Notes: generated by a model from the letters alone, not told the origin. DNA of 31,011 bases from Ruminococcus sp. UBA4275 (GCA_002395085.1 DGVV01000075.1:1-31011), one strand, 5' to 3'. Shown: positions 1 through 8,491, counted from the first letter of the stretch. Translations and numbers: made by a program.

Positions 1-17
1 ACTTTATCTACAAGCTG

Positions 18-47
18 AGGCGATCTGCACTGTGCAGACCGCCTTTT
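18..47 (+). terminator. Intrinsic terminator of an upstream gene
   Basis: Arms 19-30 and 32-43 pair over 12 positions with one mismatch around a single-base loop centre, followed by four T and a T-rich stretch. It presumably ends a transcript entering from left of the window. Confidence 0.7.
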
Positions 48-70
48 CTGCACTTTTTTCTGCGATACGG

Positions 71-99
71 TTGACTTTTCGCCGCTCCCGTGCTATAAT
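71..99 (+). promoter_or_regulatory. Promoter of mgtE
   Basis: TTGACT (71-76) and TATAAT (94-99) are separated by exactly 17 bases. The start of transcription would be near 105, leaving a leader of about 270 nt before the mgtE start codon. Confidence 0.8.
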
Positions 100-104
100 A
101 AATA

Positions 105-310
105 TGTTGCAAATTCAAAAAATCAAGTGAGGTGAGCAAAGTGGCTAACAGTGACAGTTGTGGTTCAAACGGGCGATTACCGCAGATACGCCGGAACAGA
201 ACGGCTGCACCGCACAGACTGCTTTGCTGCCTGTGTGCTTTTTGTGCGTAAGCCCCTGCTCTGTCGTATCATCCGGCTACCTTGTTTGTGACCGCAAACA
301 GGGTCTTTTT
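105..310 (+). promoter_or_regulatory. mgtE leader, possible Mg2+-sensing riboswitch with attenuator
   Basis: The long leader holds a hairpin at about 212-237 and ends in an intrinsic terminator (arms 280-288 and 295-303, then TCTTTTT), 65 bases before the mgtE start. A terminator inside the leader of a Mg2+ transporter gene fits the M-box (ykoK) attenuation arrangement. Fragments AGGTGAG (about 131-137) and AGATACGC (184-191) recall conserved M-box pieces, but I could not align the rest of that consensus, so the class is unproven. An unrelated attenuating leader is possible. Confidence 0.4.
280..310 (+). terminator. Attenuator-type terminator before mgtE
   Basis: A 9-bp stem (280-288 with 295-303, one G-U pair), six-base loop and TCTTTTT tract lie between the mgtE promoter and its start codon, so the terminator would act on the mgtE transcript itself. 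Confidence 0.65.
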
Positions 311-375
311 ATGCCCATTTGTCCGTTGCTGTCATGAGATCGCAGCAGATTTCATGAAAAACGGAGGAATGTTTC

Positions 376-1797
376 ATGGCAACTGAGATCACTCAGGATC
401 AAAGCGTCGCGGTCAGACCTGATTACGAGCTGGAGATTGCCGGGATCATCCGCGGCAATGATGCCCCGCGTGCAATGCTCTCCAAGCTCAGCGATTATCA
501 CGCTAATGATATCGCACAGGTCATGCAGACGCTGACAACACAGGAACGCAAAAAACTCTGCCGTATATGTACCGCCGATATGCTTGCGGAAATCTTCGAG
601 TATCTGGAGGAAGATGACGCCGGTGCTTATCTGCGGGAGATGGATCTCCAGAAAGCGGCAGATGTCATTGCCGAACTGGAAACCGATACCGCCTCGCACG
701 TTCTGCGCGAGATCGACAAGGAGCGGCGTCTGCTGCTGATCGACCTGCTTCCCCCAGATACGCAGAAGGAACTGCGTATGATCGCTGCCTTTGATGAGGA
801 CGAAATCGGCAGTAAGCTCACGACAAACTGTATCGTGATCCGCGAAAATCTCACGGTCAAAGAGGCAATGCGGGAACTCGTCCGGCAGGCAGAAGAAAAT
901 GACAATATCTCCACGCTGTTCGTCGTGGATGAATCCGGTGCATATTACGGCGCAATCGACCTCAAGGAACTGATTACCGCGCGACAGAATGTACCGCTCG
1001 AAAATCTCATTTCTACGTCATTTCCGTATGTCTATGCGCATGAGGCAATTGATGACTGTATCGAAAAGCTGAAGGATTATTCCGAAGACTCTGTTCCGGT
1101 ACTGGATAACAGCAGCAAACTGCTTGGCGTCATCACGGCAGCAAGCATCATCGAGGTCGTCGATGACGAAATGGGCGAAGACTACGCGAAATTCGCAGGT
1201 CTGACCGCAGAAGAAGATTTGCAGGAGCCCCTGCGCGAAAGTATGAAAAAGCGCCTGCCGTGGCTGTTTGTGCTGCTCGCACTGGGCTTGCTGGTTTCGT
1301 CTGTGGTCGGCATTTTCGAGCGCGTGATTGCACAGCTCACTTTGATTATGGCGTTTCAGTCACTCATTCTGGATATGGCAGGCAATGTCGGAACGCAGTC
1401 GCTGGCTGTCACCATCCGTGTTCTGACCGACGAAAACCTCACTTTCTCCCAGAAAATGCACCTCGTCATCAAGGAAATGCGTGTCGGTTTGTGCAACGGT
1501 CTCCTGCTGGGGCTTCTTTCCTTTGGACTGGTCGGGCTGTACATCTGGCTTGTCAAGCACAATGCACCGCTGACAGCGTTTGCCATTTCCGGCTGCATCG
1601 GCACATCCCTGATGCTGGCAATGCTGATTTCCAGCGCTGTCGGCACACTGATCCCGCTGTTCTTCAAAAAAATTAAAGTTGACCCCGCAGTCGCATCCGG
1701 CCCGCTCATCACGACCGTCAACGACCTCGTCGCTGTCGTCACCTACTACGGCTTGAGCTGGATTCTGCTGCTCAATGTGCTGCATCTCGGCAGCTAA
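376..1797 (+). CDS. mgtE: Magnesium transporter MgtE
   Basis: This 473-residue protein is an MgtE-family Mg2+ channel. The architecture is complete: an acidic helical N domain (about 20-140), two CBS domains (about 145-205 and 210-265) and a C-terminal bundle of five membrane helices (about 294-470). The pore-family segment MAGNVGTQSLAVTIR is at 334-348. In this family the cytosolic N and CBS domains bind Mg2+ and close the dimeric pore when Mg2+ is plentiful. The length is close to that of characterised members. The start at 376 is supported by GGAGGAAT ten bases upstream. The gene stands alone between its own promoter and a terminator at 1828-1863, and the leader holds a further terminator, so it is probably controlled by transcription attenuation. 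Identity is secure; specificity for Mg2+ over Co2+ is a family inference. Confidence 0.95.
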   Translation: MATEITQDQSVAVRPDYELEIAGIIRGNDAPRAMLSKLSDYHANDIAQVMQTLTTQERKKLCRICTADMLAEIFEYLEEDDAGAYLREMDLQKAADVIAELETDTASHVLREIDKERRLLLIDLLPPDTQKELRMIAAFDEDEIGSKLTTNCIVIRENLTVKEAMRELVRQAEENDNISTLFVVDESGAYYGAIDLKELITARQNVPLENLISTSFPYVYAHEAIDDCIEKLKDYSEDSVPVLDNSSKLLGVITAASIIEVVDDEMGEDYAKFAGLTAEEDLQEPLRESMKKRLPWLFVLLALGLLVSSVVGIFERVIAQLTLIMAFQSLILDMAGNVGTQSLAVTIRVLTDENLTFSQKMHLVIKEMRVGLCNGLLLGLLSFGLVGLYIWLVKHNAPLTAFAISGCIGTSLMLAMLISSAVGTLIPLFFKKIKVDPAVASGPLITTVNDLVAVVTYYGLSWILLLNVLHLGS

Positions 1798-1827
1798 GCA
1801 TCCCGCAGCCGAACCGCTGAAACACTG

Positions 1828-1863
1828 TGCAGAGTATTCGCGATTGAATGCTCTGCATTTTTT
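1828..1863 (+). terminator. Terminator of mgtE
   Basis: A 12-bp stem (1828-1839 with 1846-1857, one G-U pair) is followed by six T, 31 bases after the mgtE stop codon. Confidence 0.85.
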
Positions 1864-1912
1864 GTGCTGCATTGCGGAAATTTGTAGAAAATTCCGGAAA
1901 TACGCGGATTCC

Positions 1913-1942
1913 TTGACTTTTTCCGCATTATTATGGTATAAT
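1913..1942 (+). promoter_or_regulatory. Promoter of the CDF exporter gene
   Basis: TTGACT (1913-1918), an 18-base spacer and TATAAT (1937-1942), about 55 bases before the start codon at 1998. Confidence 0.8.
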
Positions 1943-1997
1943 AGCGTGGAGTATTATCGAAAAATGCGTGTTTTGCTGATAGAAAGAGGGAATTCAG

Positions 1998-3125
1998 ATG
2001 GCAGAAACAACGCAAAGAACCAATGAAATTGTCAAAGTCAGCCTGCGCGGCATCGCAGTCAATCTGCTGCTTGTCGCTTTCAAAGCAGCCGTGGGTCTGG
2101 CTGCACATTCCATTGCAGTCACACTGGATGCGGTCAATAATCTCAGTGATGCACTCTCGTCAGTCATCACCATTATCGGCACAAAACTTGCCGGACGTGC
2201 CGCAGACCGTCAGCATCCGTTCGGACATGGCAGGATTGAGTATATCTCTGCATTCGCCGTCGCAATTATGGTGCTGCTCGCAGGCGTCACCTCGCTGAAG
2301 GAATCCGTCGGCAAAATCCTGCATCCGAATGAAACGAATTACACCGTTGTTTCACTCGTGCTCCTCGCAGCCGGTGTCAGCGCAAAGATCTTTCTCGGAC
2401 AGTATTTCCGCAAAAAAGGCAAGGCGCTGAATTCGGCATCGCTGGAAGCTTCCGGCACAGATGCCCTCTTTGACGCCGTGATTTCCTTCGCAACGCTGCT
2501 TGCCGCAATCGTCGCAATGACACTCGGCTGGAAACTGGAAGGCATCCTCGGCGCAGTCATCTCGCTGTTCATCCTCAAAGCCGGTATTGAAATCATGTAC
2601 GACACGGTACAGACGATCATCGGCGTGCGTGCGGACAGCACCCTGACTAAAAGTATCATTCAGTCGCTCGAAAAATATCCGGAGGTCAACGGCGCATTCG
2701 ACCTCATCCTGCACAGCTACGGTCCGGATACGTATTTCGGTTCGGTTCATGTGGAACTTGATGACGAAATGACCGTCCGAGAAATGGATGCACTGACACG
2801 CCGCATTGTGCCTCAGATTTTCAATGAATACGGTGTCCTGCTGACGGTTGGTGTATACGCAACCAATACCTACAGCGAAGAAGCAAAAGCGATCCGCAAT
2901 GCTGTGCATGAGGAAATTGCCAGGCATCCGGAGATCATCCAGATGCACGGTTTCTACGCAGATACCGACGACGGACAGTGCGATTTCGACATCATCTTCG
3001 ATTTTCGTGCAGAAGATCCGAAGCGCACCGTGGAGGAAATCCGCAATGCGCTGTCGGCACAGTTCCCGCTGTATCACTTTTCCATCGTGATCGACCGCGA
3101 TTTCAGCACCTCGGACGAAGAATAA
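1998..3125 (+). CDS. Cation diffusion facilitator (CDF) metal exporter
   Basis: This 375-residue protein has the CDF layout: an N-terminal six-helix membrane domain (to about 205) and a cytosolic ferredoxin-like C-terminal domain. Helix 2 carries LDAVNNLSDALSS with D44 and N48/D51, and helix 5 carries TDALFDAV with D155 and D159, the paired polar sites that form the transport metal site. The HPFGHGR motif (H73, H77) after helix 2 is also typical. Such exporters move Zn2+, Fe2+ or Mn2+ out of the cell by proton antiport. An aspartate pair in helix 5 instead of the His-x3-Asp of Zn exporters is more often seen in Mn2+- or Fe2+-type members, so I leave the metal open. The start is backed by AGAGGG ten bases upstream. 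The next gene starts 27 bases after its stop, so they may be co-transcribed. Confidence 0.9.
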   Translation: MAETTQRTNEIVKVSLRGIAVNLLLVAFKAAVGLAAHSIAVTLDAVNNLSDALSSVITIIGTKLAGRAADRQHPFGHGRIEYISAFAVAIMVLLAGVTSLKESVGKILHPNETNYTVVSLVLLAAGVSAKIFLGQYFRKKGKALNSASLEASGTDALFDAVISFATLLAAIVAMTLGWKLEGILGAVISLFILKAGIEIMYDTVQTIIGVRADSTLTKSIIQSLEKYPEVNGAFDLILHSYGPDTYFGSVHVELDDEMTVREMDALTRRIVPQIFNEYGVLLTVGVYATNTYSEEAKAIRNAVHEEIARHPEIIQMHGFYADTDDGQCDFDIIFDFRAEDPKRTVEEIRNALSAQFPLYHFSIVIDRDFSTSDEE

Positions 3126-3152
3126 CAGAGAACAGAAAGACAGGAGAATGCT

Positions 3153-4550
3153 ATGGTTTTCAGCAGTTTTGAATTTTTGCTCTGGTTCATGCCGTTTTGT
3201 ATCGTTGTCTATATGCTGGCACGAAAACGCACCAAGAATCTGGTGCTGCTCTTTTTCAGCATCGTGTTCTATGCATACGGCGCGATCGAAACACCCGCAT
3301 ATCTCTGGCTGATCCTCGGATCGGTTGTCATCAACTGGATCATTGGTATGCTGATCGGCAAGCGCGATTATCTGCAAAAGACCTATCTGACAATCGGTCT
3401 GGTCTGGGATTTCGGCTGCCTGTTCATCTTCAAGTATCTCGATTTCTTTATCAAAAACCTCAATCACCTGCCGCTGATCAATCTCCCGCTGACGAATCTG
3501 ATTCTCCCGCTGGGCATCAGCTTTTTCACCTTCCAGATTGCATCGTATCTCATCGACGTTTACCGCGGCAAGGTGCGCGTGGAGTATGATCTGGTTGATC
3601 TCGGCACATATATTCTGATGTTCCCGCAGCTCATTGCAGGCCCGATTGTCCGCTTTGAAGACGTGCAGAAAGAACTGCACAACCGTACCGTCCGCTGGGA
3701 TGAGTTTGTGGAGGGTGTGCAGATCTTTATTATCGGTCTGGGACGAAAGGTGCTGCTTGCGAATATGCTGGGCGGTCTCTGGAGTGACCTCGATATGGCT
3801 GGCTACGATGCCATCTCCACACCTGCTGCCTGGATGGGCATTGCGGCTTACAGTATGCAGCTTTATTTTGATTTCTCCGGCTATTCACAAATGGCAATCG
3901 GCATGGGCAAAATGTTTGGTTTCCATTTCCCGCAGAACTTCAATCACCCGTATCTCTCCGTCACGATGACTGAATTCTGGCGGCGCTGGCACATGACCCT
4001 CGGCACATGGTTCAAGGAGTATGTCTATTTCCCGCTGGGCGGCAACCGCAAGGGCAAAAAGCGGATGTATTTCAATATGTTCGTGGTCTGGACACTGACC
4101 GGCTTCTGGCACGGCGCAGACTGGAACTTCATCCTCTGGGGTATGCTGCTGTTTGTGCTGATGGCGATTGAAAAAGCAGGTCTTGGCGATTGGCTCAATA
4201 AGCACCGTGCCGTCGGACATCTGTATATGCTGTTCTGGATTCCGATGACCTGGCTGCTGTTCGCAATCAGCAACATGAAAGACATCGGAATGTATGCCGC
4301 AAAACTGTTCGGTCTGGGCGGCCCCGGCCTCATGGCGAGGGATTACGCCGTCTATTTCGGCACTTACGGCAAATGGCTCATTCTCGGATTGATCTTCTGT
4401 ACAGCCCTGCCGGAAAACATCTATAAGAAAATGCAGAAATCCCGCAATGCGGCGTACCTCTGCATTCCGGTCATGCTCATCATCCTCGGATGCTCCTGCT
4501 ACTGCATCTATAAGGGTATGAATGATCCGTTCCTCTATTTCAGATTCTAA
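3153..4550 (+). CDS. MBOAT-family membrane O-acyltransferase (AlgI/PatA-like)
   Basis: This 465-residue multi-pass membrane protein belongs to the MBOAT family. It opens with the family-typical MVFSSFEFLLWFMPF and carries the two conserved histidine blocks: FWRRWHMTLGTWFKEYVYFPLGG with H280 and GFWHGADWNF with H320, the latter matching the catalytic histidine of AlgI. Family members take acyl groups, usually acetyl, from cytosolic donors across the membrane for O-acylation of envelope polymers such as alginate, peptidoglycan or teichoic acid. The next gene, 18 bases downstream, encodes an exported SGNH hydrolase-like protein. MBOAT plus SGNH is the standard two-protein O-acetylation machine (AlgI with AlgJ/X, PatA with PatB, DltB with DltD). 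Absence of dltA/dltC genes argues against D-alanylation; the true polymer is unknown. AGGAG precedes the start by eight bases. Confidence 0.92.
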   Translation: MVFSSFEFLLWFMPFCIVVYMLARKRTKNLVLLFFSIVFYAYGAIETPAYLWLILGSVVINWIIGMLIGKRDYLQKTYLTIGLVWDFGCLFIFKYLDFFIKNLNHLPLINLPLTNLILPLGISFFTFQIASYLIDVYRGKVRVEYDLVDLGTYILMFPQLIAGPIVRFEDVQKELHNRTVRWDEFVEGVQIFIIGLGRKVLLANMLGGLWSDLDMAGYDAISTPAAWMGIAAYSMQLYFDFSGYSQMAIGMGKMFGFHFPQNFNHPYLSVTMTEFWRRWHMTLGTWFKEYVYFPLGGNRKGKKRMYFNMFVVWTLTGFWHGADWNFILWGMLLFVLMAIEKAGLGDWLNKHRAVGHLYMLFWIPMTWLLFAISNMKDIGMYAAKLFGLGGPGLMARDYAVYFGTYGKWLILGLIFCTALPENIYKKMQKSRNAAYLCIPVMLIILGCSCYCIYKGMNDPFLYFRF

Positions 4551-4568
4551 GAAAGGCGGCGACATTTC

Positions 4569-5567
4569 ATGAAACAGCAAGAGAGATCTCTGCTGGCGCT
4601 CGTTCTGTGCGCCGCATTTCTCGTAACGGGTAAGCTGTTCGTCTGGAAAAAGGCAAAACCCGACGAAATCCCCTACTCCGACACAAATGCAACTGAAATC
4701 GCAGACCCGGCGCAGACTGCTGTTACAGGCGGCAGCGATGTCACATCGACGACGTCCACAGTGACATCTACCGAAAGCAGCATCTCTGACGCCGCTGATG
4801 CCATTACGAATACCATTGTGCAGCAGACTACCACCACAGTCTCCGCTGATGCCGCACAGCAAACGGTCAGCACATCCTCCGCAGCACTGACCTCTGCATC
4901 CTCTGCTTCCACAACAGCGCAAACCACCTCCTCTGCGGCGGCGACCACATCCACAACGGCTGCCCCTGCTCCGGGCGGCTTCACGCAGGCACCGGAAGGC
5001 TATTTCAATGACGCGCTGTTCATCGGAGATTCCCGCACCGTCGGCCAGGCAAACTGGGGCGCGATTGAAGGCGCGACCTACTTCGCATCCGTCGGCATGA
5101 GTACCGCAAATATCTACAAATCTGAAAGCGAAGTCTCCACAACCAAAGGTATGGGCTTTGAAGCTACGATCAGCGCACGCCAATACGGCAAGGTCTATAT
5201 CATGATGGGCATTAACGAACTTGGCAATGACCGCCCTACCACGCTCAATAATTTCAGTGCCCTGCTGGACCGCATCCGTGCCGCACAGCCCAATGCGATC
5301 ATCTATATTGAGGCGAATCTGCACGTTACCGCTGCGCGTTCCGAGATGAATGTCTACGGTGTCAACAATCCGGAAATTAACAGCTACAACAATTCCCTCG
5401 CCGCATTCGCAGATGATGTCAACATCTTCTATCTCGATGTGAATCCGGTTTTCGATGATGCCTCCGGTGCGCTTGCTGCGGAGAATACCCGCGACGGCGT
5501 TCACCCGAACGGGTCAAATTATCCCGTCTGGAAAGAGTGGCTGGAAAATCACGTCATTGTGCGGTAA
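4569..5567 (+). CDS. Membrane-anchored SGNH/GDSL-family acyltransferase or esterase
   Basis: This 332-residue protein has an N-terminal signal anchor (about 7-26), a long Ser/Thr/Ala-rich linker (about 40-138) that probably spans the wall, and an SGNH catalytic domain. Block I is FIGDSRTVG with S155, block III MMGINELG with N216, and the Asp-His pair is DGVHPNG with D309 and H312, so the catalytic set is intact. It directly follows the MBOAT gene and is most likely the extracytoplasmic partner that moves acyl groups from the membrane enzyme onto a wall or capsule polysaccharide. A plain esterase acting on the same polymer is the alternative. AAAGGCGG lies upstream of the start. A strong terminator follows the stop. 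Codon use of the linker is low-complexity, so its length may vary between strains. Confidence 0.85.
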   Translation: MKQQERSLLALVLCAAFLVTGKLFVWKKAKPDEIPYSDTNATEIADPAQTAVTGGSDVTSTTSTVTSTESSISDAADAITNTIVQQTTTTVSADAAQQTVSTSSAALTSASSASTTAQTTSSAAATTSTTAAPAPGGFTQAPEGYFNDALFIGDSRTVGQANWGAIEGATYFASVGMSTANIYKSESEVSTTKGMGFEATISARQYGKVYIMMGINELGNDRPTTLNNFSALLDRIRAAQPNAIIYIEANLHVTAARSEMNVYGVNNPEINSYNNSLAAFADDVNIFYLDVNPVFDDASGALAAENTRDGVHPNGSNYPVWKEWLENHVIVR

Positions 5568-5583
5568 ATCAGCATCAGACAGC

Positions 5584-5624
5584 AATGCCCCGAAGCGGTC
5601 GTGAAATCGCTTCGGGGCATTTAT
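5584..5624 (+). terminator. Terminator of the MBOAT-SGNH unit
   Basis: A perfect 14-bp stem (5584-5597 with 5608-5621) runs into a T/A-rich tail, 16 bases after the SGNH stop codon. Confidence 0.85.
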
Positions 5625-5641
5625 ATATGTGTAGATCCGTT

Positions 5642-5673
5642 AAAAAACGGGCAGAGCCGTTTGACTCCGCCCG
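5642..5673 (-). terminator. Terminator of the pheB-hom operon
   Basis: On the minus strand a 9-bp stem with one mismatch (5673-5665 with 5656-5648) is followed by six T, just after the stop of the small membrane protein gene. Confidence 0.8.
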
Positions 5674-5681
5674 CATTTTTA

Positions 5682-5921
5682 TTATTTGCGCAGCTTTTCC
5701 TCAATGCGTTCGCACAGCGGCTTCAGCACAAGATATGTGAACAAGCTGACAACGATGTAATCTGCGACGAAAACCAGCAGCCGCAGGAAGAATCCGTGAA
5801 CAAAACGGCTGACGAAAAAGAAAACCGAGATCAGAAGCACGAAAAACACAACCAACTGAATGAAAGATGAAATCTTTCCGATGCGATCCTGTTCAGGCAC
5901 TTGCGGAATTTTCAGACCCAT
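5682..5921 (-). CDS. Small two-helix membrane protein, function unknown
   Basis: I do not recognise this 79-residue protein. The chosen ATG at 5921 lies ten bases after the hom stop codon and has TGAGGA upstream; a longer reading would run back through the hom gene. A short polar start (MGLKIPQVPEQDR) is followed by two strongly hydrophobic segments at about 18-37 and 42-65 and a basic tail ending ERIEEKLRK, as in small inner-membrane proteins with both ends in the cytosol. It is the last gene of the pheB-hom operon and is followed by a terminator, so it is expressed with homoserine dehydrogenase. Nothing in the sequence ties it to amino acid metabolism. Confidence 0.7.
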   Translation of the reverse strand: MGLKIPQVPEQDRIGKISSFIQLVVFFVLLISVFFFVSRFVHGFFLRLLVFVADYIVVSLFTYLVLKPLCERIEEKLRK

Positions 5922-5931
5922 GTGCGTATCC

Positions 5932-7188
5932 TCAGGCTTCCATAACCGGCATGGTGTGTGCGACCTTCCAGTCATTCTCCTCAAGCGCAGTCACAACCTT
6001 CGTGCGCTCCGATTCCGTCAGCGGAAGGTTGACGAGGCAGGCATTATCCACTGCGCTGACCTGCGCACCGTCTCTGCCGCGCTCTGCAAGGAACTGCGAC
6101 AGATACTCGCAAACTTCAATCGCATTGTGCGGCTCAGCAAAGCGGATGAACATACCCGCCACTAGCTCGCTGATGTCCGCAACATGATCCTGCGAACCGT
6201 CATCAATCCAATCCTGCGAGAGAACCGTCTCATGCTGCTTGACCGCCTCGATGATGTCGCCCATCACGGCACTCGCCGTCGGAAGCTTGCCAGCACCGCG
6301 GCCGCAGAAATATGCACGGTCAATCGCATCGCCGCAGACCTCCACACAGTTGAACACGCCGTCCACGCGGGAAATCAGATTCTCATGCGGTACAAACATC
6401 GGCATAACCGCCGGCAGAATCTTGCCGTTTGCGAGCTTGCGCACGGAAGCAATCAGCTTGACTGCACCGTCCAGAGCATCCGCAGCGGCAGCATCTTCCA
6501 GAGAGATCTCGCGGATGCCCTCCGTATGAACGCTTGACGGATAGACGTGCTTGCCGAATGCCAGCGACGAGAGAATGCAGATCTTACGGCAGGCATCGTG
6601 ACCGTCCACGTCGGCACTCGGCTCACGCTCTGCATAACCAAGCTCCTGCGCGAGTTTCAGTGCAGCATCAAAGGACATATCATCGCTGAGCATCTTGTTC
6701 AGGATGAAGTTCGTCGTTCCGTTGAGGATGCCGTAAATTGCAGAAATATCATTCGCAGCAAGGCAGCGGTGCAGCGGGCGGATGATCGGAATTGCGCCGC
6801 CGACACTCGCCTCAAAGAAGCAGTTTGCGTTGTAGGTTTTCGCGGCAGCAAGCAATTCTGCACCCTTCTGCGCAATCAGCTCCTTGTTCGAGGTCACCAC
6901 GCTGATGCCGAGTTCCAGACACTGCATCAGATACGTGAATGCCGGCTCAACGCCGCCCATGCACTCTGCGACAACCGCGATGTCCTCATCCACAAGGATA
7001 TTATCAAGGGATTTCGTGAAGCAGTCGGCGTAAGGAGAATCCGGAAAATCGCGCAGATCCAGAATATAACCCAGCTCCATTTTCTCGCCGGCCTTCTGCT
7101 CAATCTTCTTGCGGTTCTTAAAGAACAGCTCCACAACGCCGGAACCGACCGTTCCGTAACCCAAAACTGCAAATTTTTTCATACGCAT
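5932..7188 (-). CDS. hom: Homoserine dehydrogenase
   Basis: Homoserine dehydrogenase reduces aspartate semialdehyde to homoserine with NAD(P)H, the branch point towards threonine, methionine and isoleucine. The 418-residue protein shows the Rossmann loop VLGYGTVGSG near the N-terminus, the VTSNKELIAQ stretch, NGTTNFIL, and the catalytic-domain signature GYAEREPSADVDGHDACRK, whose acidic residues and lysine bind substrate. The C-terminal part (about 345-418) is shorter and more divergent than usual and probably represents the ACT-type regulatory segment that senses threonine. The start could be the ATG at 7188 or the second at 7182; ribosome-site support is weak for both (GGGGCG upstream). It is preceded by the ACT-domain protein gene pheB in one operon, a common pairing in Firmicutes. 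Confidence 0.95.
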   Translation of the reverse strand: MRMKKFAVLGYGTVGSGVVELFFKNRKKIEQKAGEKMELGYILDLRDFPDSPYADCFTKSLDNILVDEDIAVVAECMGGVEPAFTYLMQCLELGISVVTSNKELIAQKGAELLAAAKTYNANCFFEASVGGAIPIIRPLHRCLAANDISAIYGILNGTTNFILNKMLSDDMSFDAALKLAQELGYAEREPSADVDGHDACRKICILSSLAFGKHVYPSSVHTEGIREISLEDAAAADALDGAVKLIASVRKLANGKILPAVMPMFVPHENLISRVDGVFNCVEVCGDAIDRAYFCGRGAGKLPTASAVMGDIIEAVKQHETVLSQDWIDDGSQDHVADISELVAGMFIRFAEPHNAIEVCEYLSQFLAERGRDGAQVSAVDNACLVNLPLTESERTKVVTALEENDWKVAHTMPVMEA

Positions 7189-7232
7189 CTTTCGCCCCGC
7201 ATCGGGACTTTTTACCTCATTTCTCTTTGATT

Positions 7233-7676
7233 TTACGTACCGGAGAGCAGCCGCGCATCCACAACGCCCTTGCGTTCGCCCAGCGCGTTGACCAGCGCTG
7301 AGACGCCTGCTGCATCCTGAAGCCGGAATGTGACCGTGACCGTTGCCACGCCGTCCACCGGAATACTCTGATTGAGCGTCAGGACATTCGCGGCGGCATC
7401 CGAAAGCGTGTGCAGCACGCCGGAGAGAACGCCCGCTTCATCGTGCAGCAGCAGATAGACCGTGAAAATCTGATCGCGCATCTGCTCCTCGTAGATGAAC
7501 ACGGAATCACGGTACTTGTAAAAAGCGCTGCGCGAGATGCCGACGGTGCGGCAGGCTGCGGAGGAACTTTTCTCCTCACGGTTCGCGAGCATACGTTTCA
7601 CGGTCAGAGTCTTGAGGATGACCTCCGGCAATACAGAGGCATCAACGACGACCCAGTTTTTTTCCCTTCCAGACAT
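7233..7676 (-). CDS. pheB: ACT domain-containing protein of the PheB/UPF0735 family
   Basis: This 147-residue protein has a short helical helix-turn-helix-like N-terminal part (CRTVGISRSAFYKYRDSVF, about 42-60) and a C-terminal ACT domain (about 70-145, with TVYLLLHDEAGVLSGVL and VATVTVTFRLQD). It matches the PheB/UPF0735 family, which lies beside amino acid biosynthesis genes in Firmicutes. ACT domains usually bind amino acids, so it probably acts as an amino acid-responsive regulator. The target is not proven. The gene heads the operon with hom downstream. It has a consensus promoter (7733-7761) and a GGGAGG ribosome site ten bases ahead of the start. An imperfect GC-rich inverted repeat lies in the short leader and could be an operator or RNA hairpin. 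Confidence 0.88.
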   Translation of the reverse strand: MSGREKNWVVVDASVLPEVILKTLTVKRMLANREEKSSSAACRTVGISRSAFYKYRDSVFIYEEQMRDQIFTVYLLLHDEAGVLSGVLHTLSDAAANVLTLNQSIPVDGVATVTVTFRLQDAAGVSALVNALGERKGVVDARLLSGT

Positions 7677-7732
7677 AGAACTATGCCTCCCAGCTTCCGT
7701 CCGGGACGGACAGTTGTTTTTCTAACATAATC

Positions 7733-7761
7733 ATTATAACATAGATTTGCACTTTTGTCAA
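7733..7761 (-). promoter_or_regulatory. Promoter of the pheB-hom operon
   Basis: On the minus strand TTGACA (7761-7756), a 17-base spacer and TATAAT (7738-7733): a full consensus match. Confidence 0.88.
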
Positions 7762-7874
7762 GTGCCGAAGCGGCATTTCTCCGTTATTTTATGGGTGATT
7801 TTTTCAGCAAAAACGCGATTTCGCTGTGTTGTTATCCCAATTCACCGAAACAATTCTCAGCACACAACTGTTTT

Positions 7875-8435
7875 TCATGCAAATACGTGTGAGACGAAGA
7901 TCCGGATGCCAATGCCAATCAGTATCAGCCCGCCGAGGATCTGCGCTTTTGTTTGCAGGATTGCACCGAAGCGCCGCCCGATCAGAACACCGGCGATACT
8001 CAGCACCGCTGTCACAGATGCAATCATCGCCGCAGCCGGCAGAATCCGGAACTGCGCAAACGCCGAAAAGCTGATCCCGACTGCCAACGCATCTATACTG
8101 CCTGCAATCCCCTGCATCATCAGCAGCGGAATGGTCATGTTGCTGCCGCCGGAATCTGCCGTGCTGCCATGCGCTTCCCAGAGCATTCTTCCGCCGATTG
8201 CGCAAAGCAAAATCAGTGCCAGCACATGGTCCAATGCCGCAATCACCGAATAAAAACATGATCCAAGCAGAAATCCCAGCAGCGGCATCGCGCCCTGCAT
8301 TGCCCCGAAGCATAGCCCGTCTGCCGCAATCCATCCCCCGTGCATATTCCGGCAGCACAGCCCATTCGTCATGGAAACCGCACAGGCATCCATTGCAAGC
8401 CCCGCCGCCAGCAGAATCAGCTCCGCCGTCTGCAT
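7875..8435 (-). CDS. mntP: Manganese efflux pump MntP
   Basis: This 186-residue protein is a member of the MntP (YebN, DUF204) family, six-helix inner-membrane exporters that remove Mn2+. The two internal repeats carry the paired acidic signature: LAAGLAMDACAVSMTNGL in the first and QGIAGSIDALAVGISFSA in the second, with the conserved aspartates inside the membrane. The start at 8435 was chosen over an upstream in-frame ATG because GGAGGATG sits correctly before it and the helix then begins at once. Many mntP genes have a yybP-ykoY Mn2+ riboswitch; here only about 110 bases separate it from the divergent aminotransferase gene and I see no such element. Its promoter must overlap that divergent region. 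Confidence 0.93.
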   Translation of the reverse strand: MQTAELILLAAGLAMDACAVSMTNGLCCRNMHGGWIAADGLCFGAMQGAMPLLGFLLGSCFYSVIAALDHVLALILLCAIGGRMLWEAHGSTADSGGSNMTIPLLMMQGIAGSIDALAVGISFSAFAQFRILPAAAMIASVTAVLSIAGVLIGRRFGAILQTKAQILGGLILIGIGIRIFVSHVFA

Positions 8436-8462
8436 AAAATCATCCTCCTTCGTGTTTTCATG

Positions 8463-8491
8463 TTGACAAATCGTGCATTTTCTGGTATATT
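8463..8491 (+). promoter_or_regulatory. Promoter of the aminotransferase gene
   Basis: TTGACA (8463-8468), a 17-base spacer and TATATT (8486-8491), about 50 bases ahead of the start codon and inside the mntP divergent region. Confidence 0.75.

Noticed and set aside
3885..5504. A 539-codon minus-strand frame across the MBOAT and SGNH genes
   Set aside because: Cys/Gly/Arg-rich antisense of two well-identified genes; no ribosome site.
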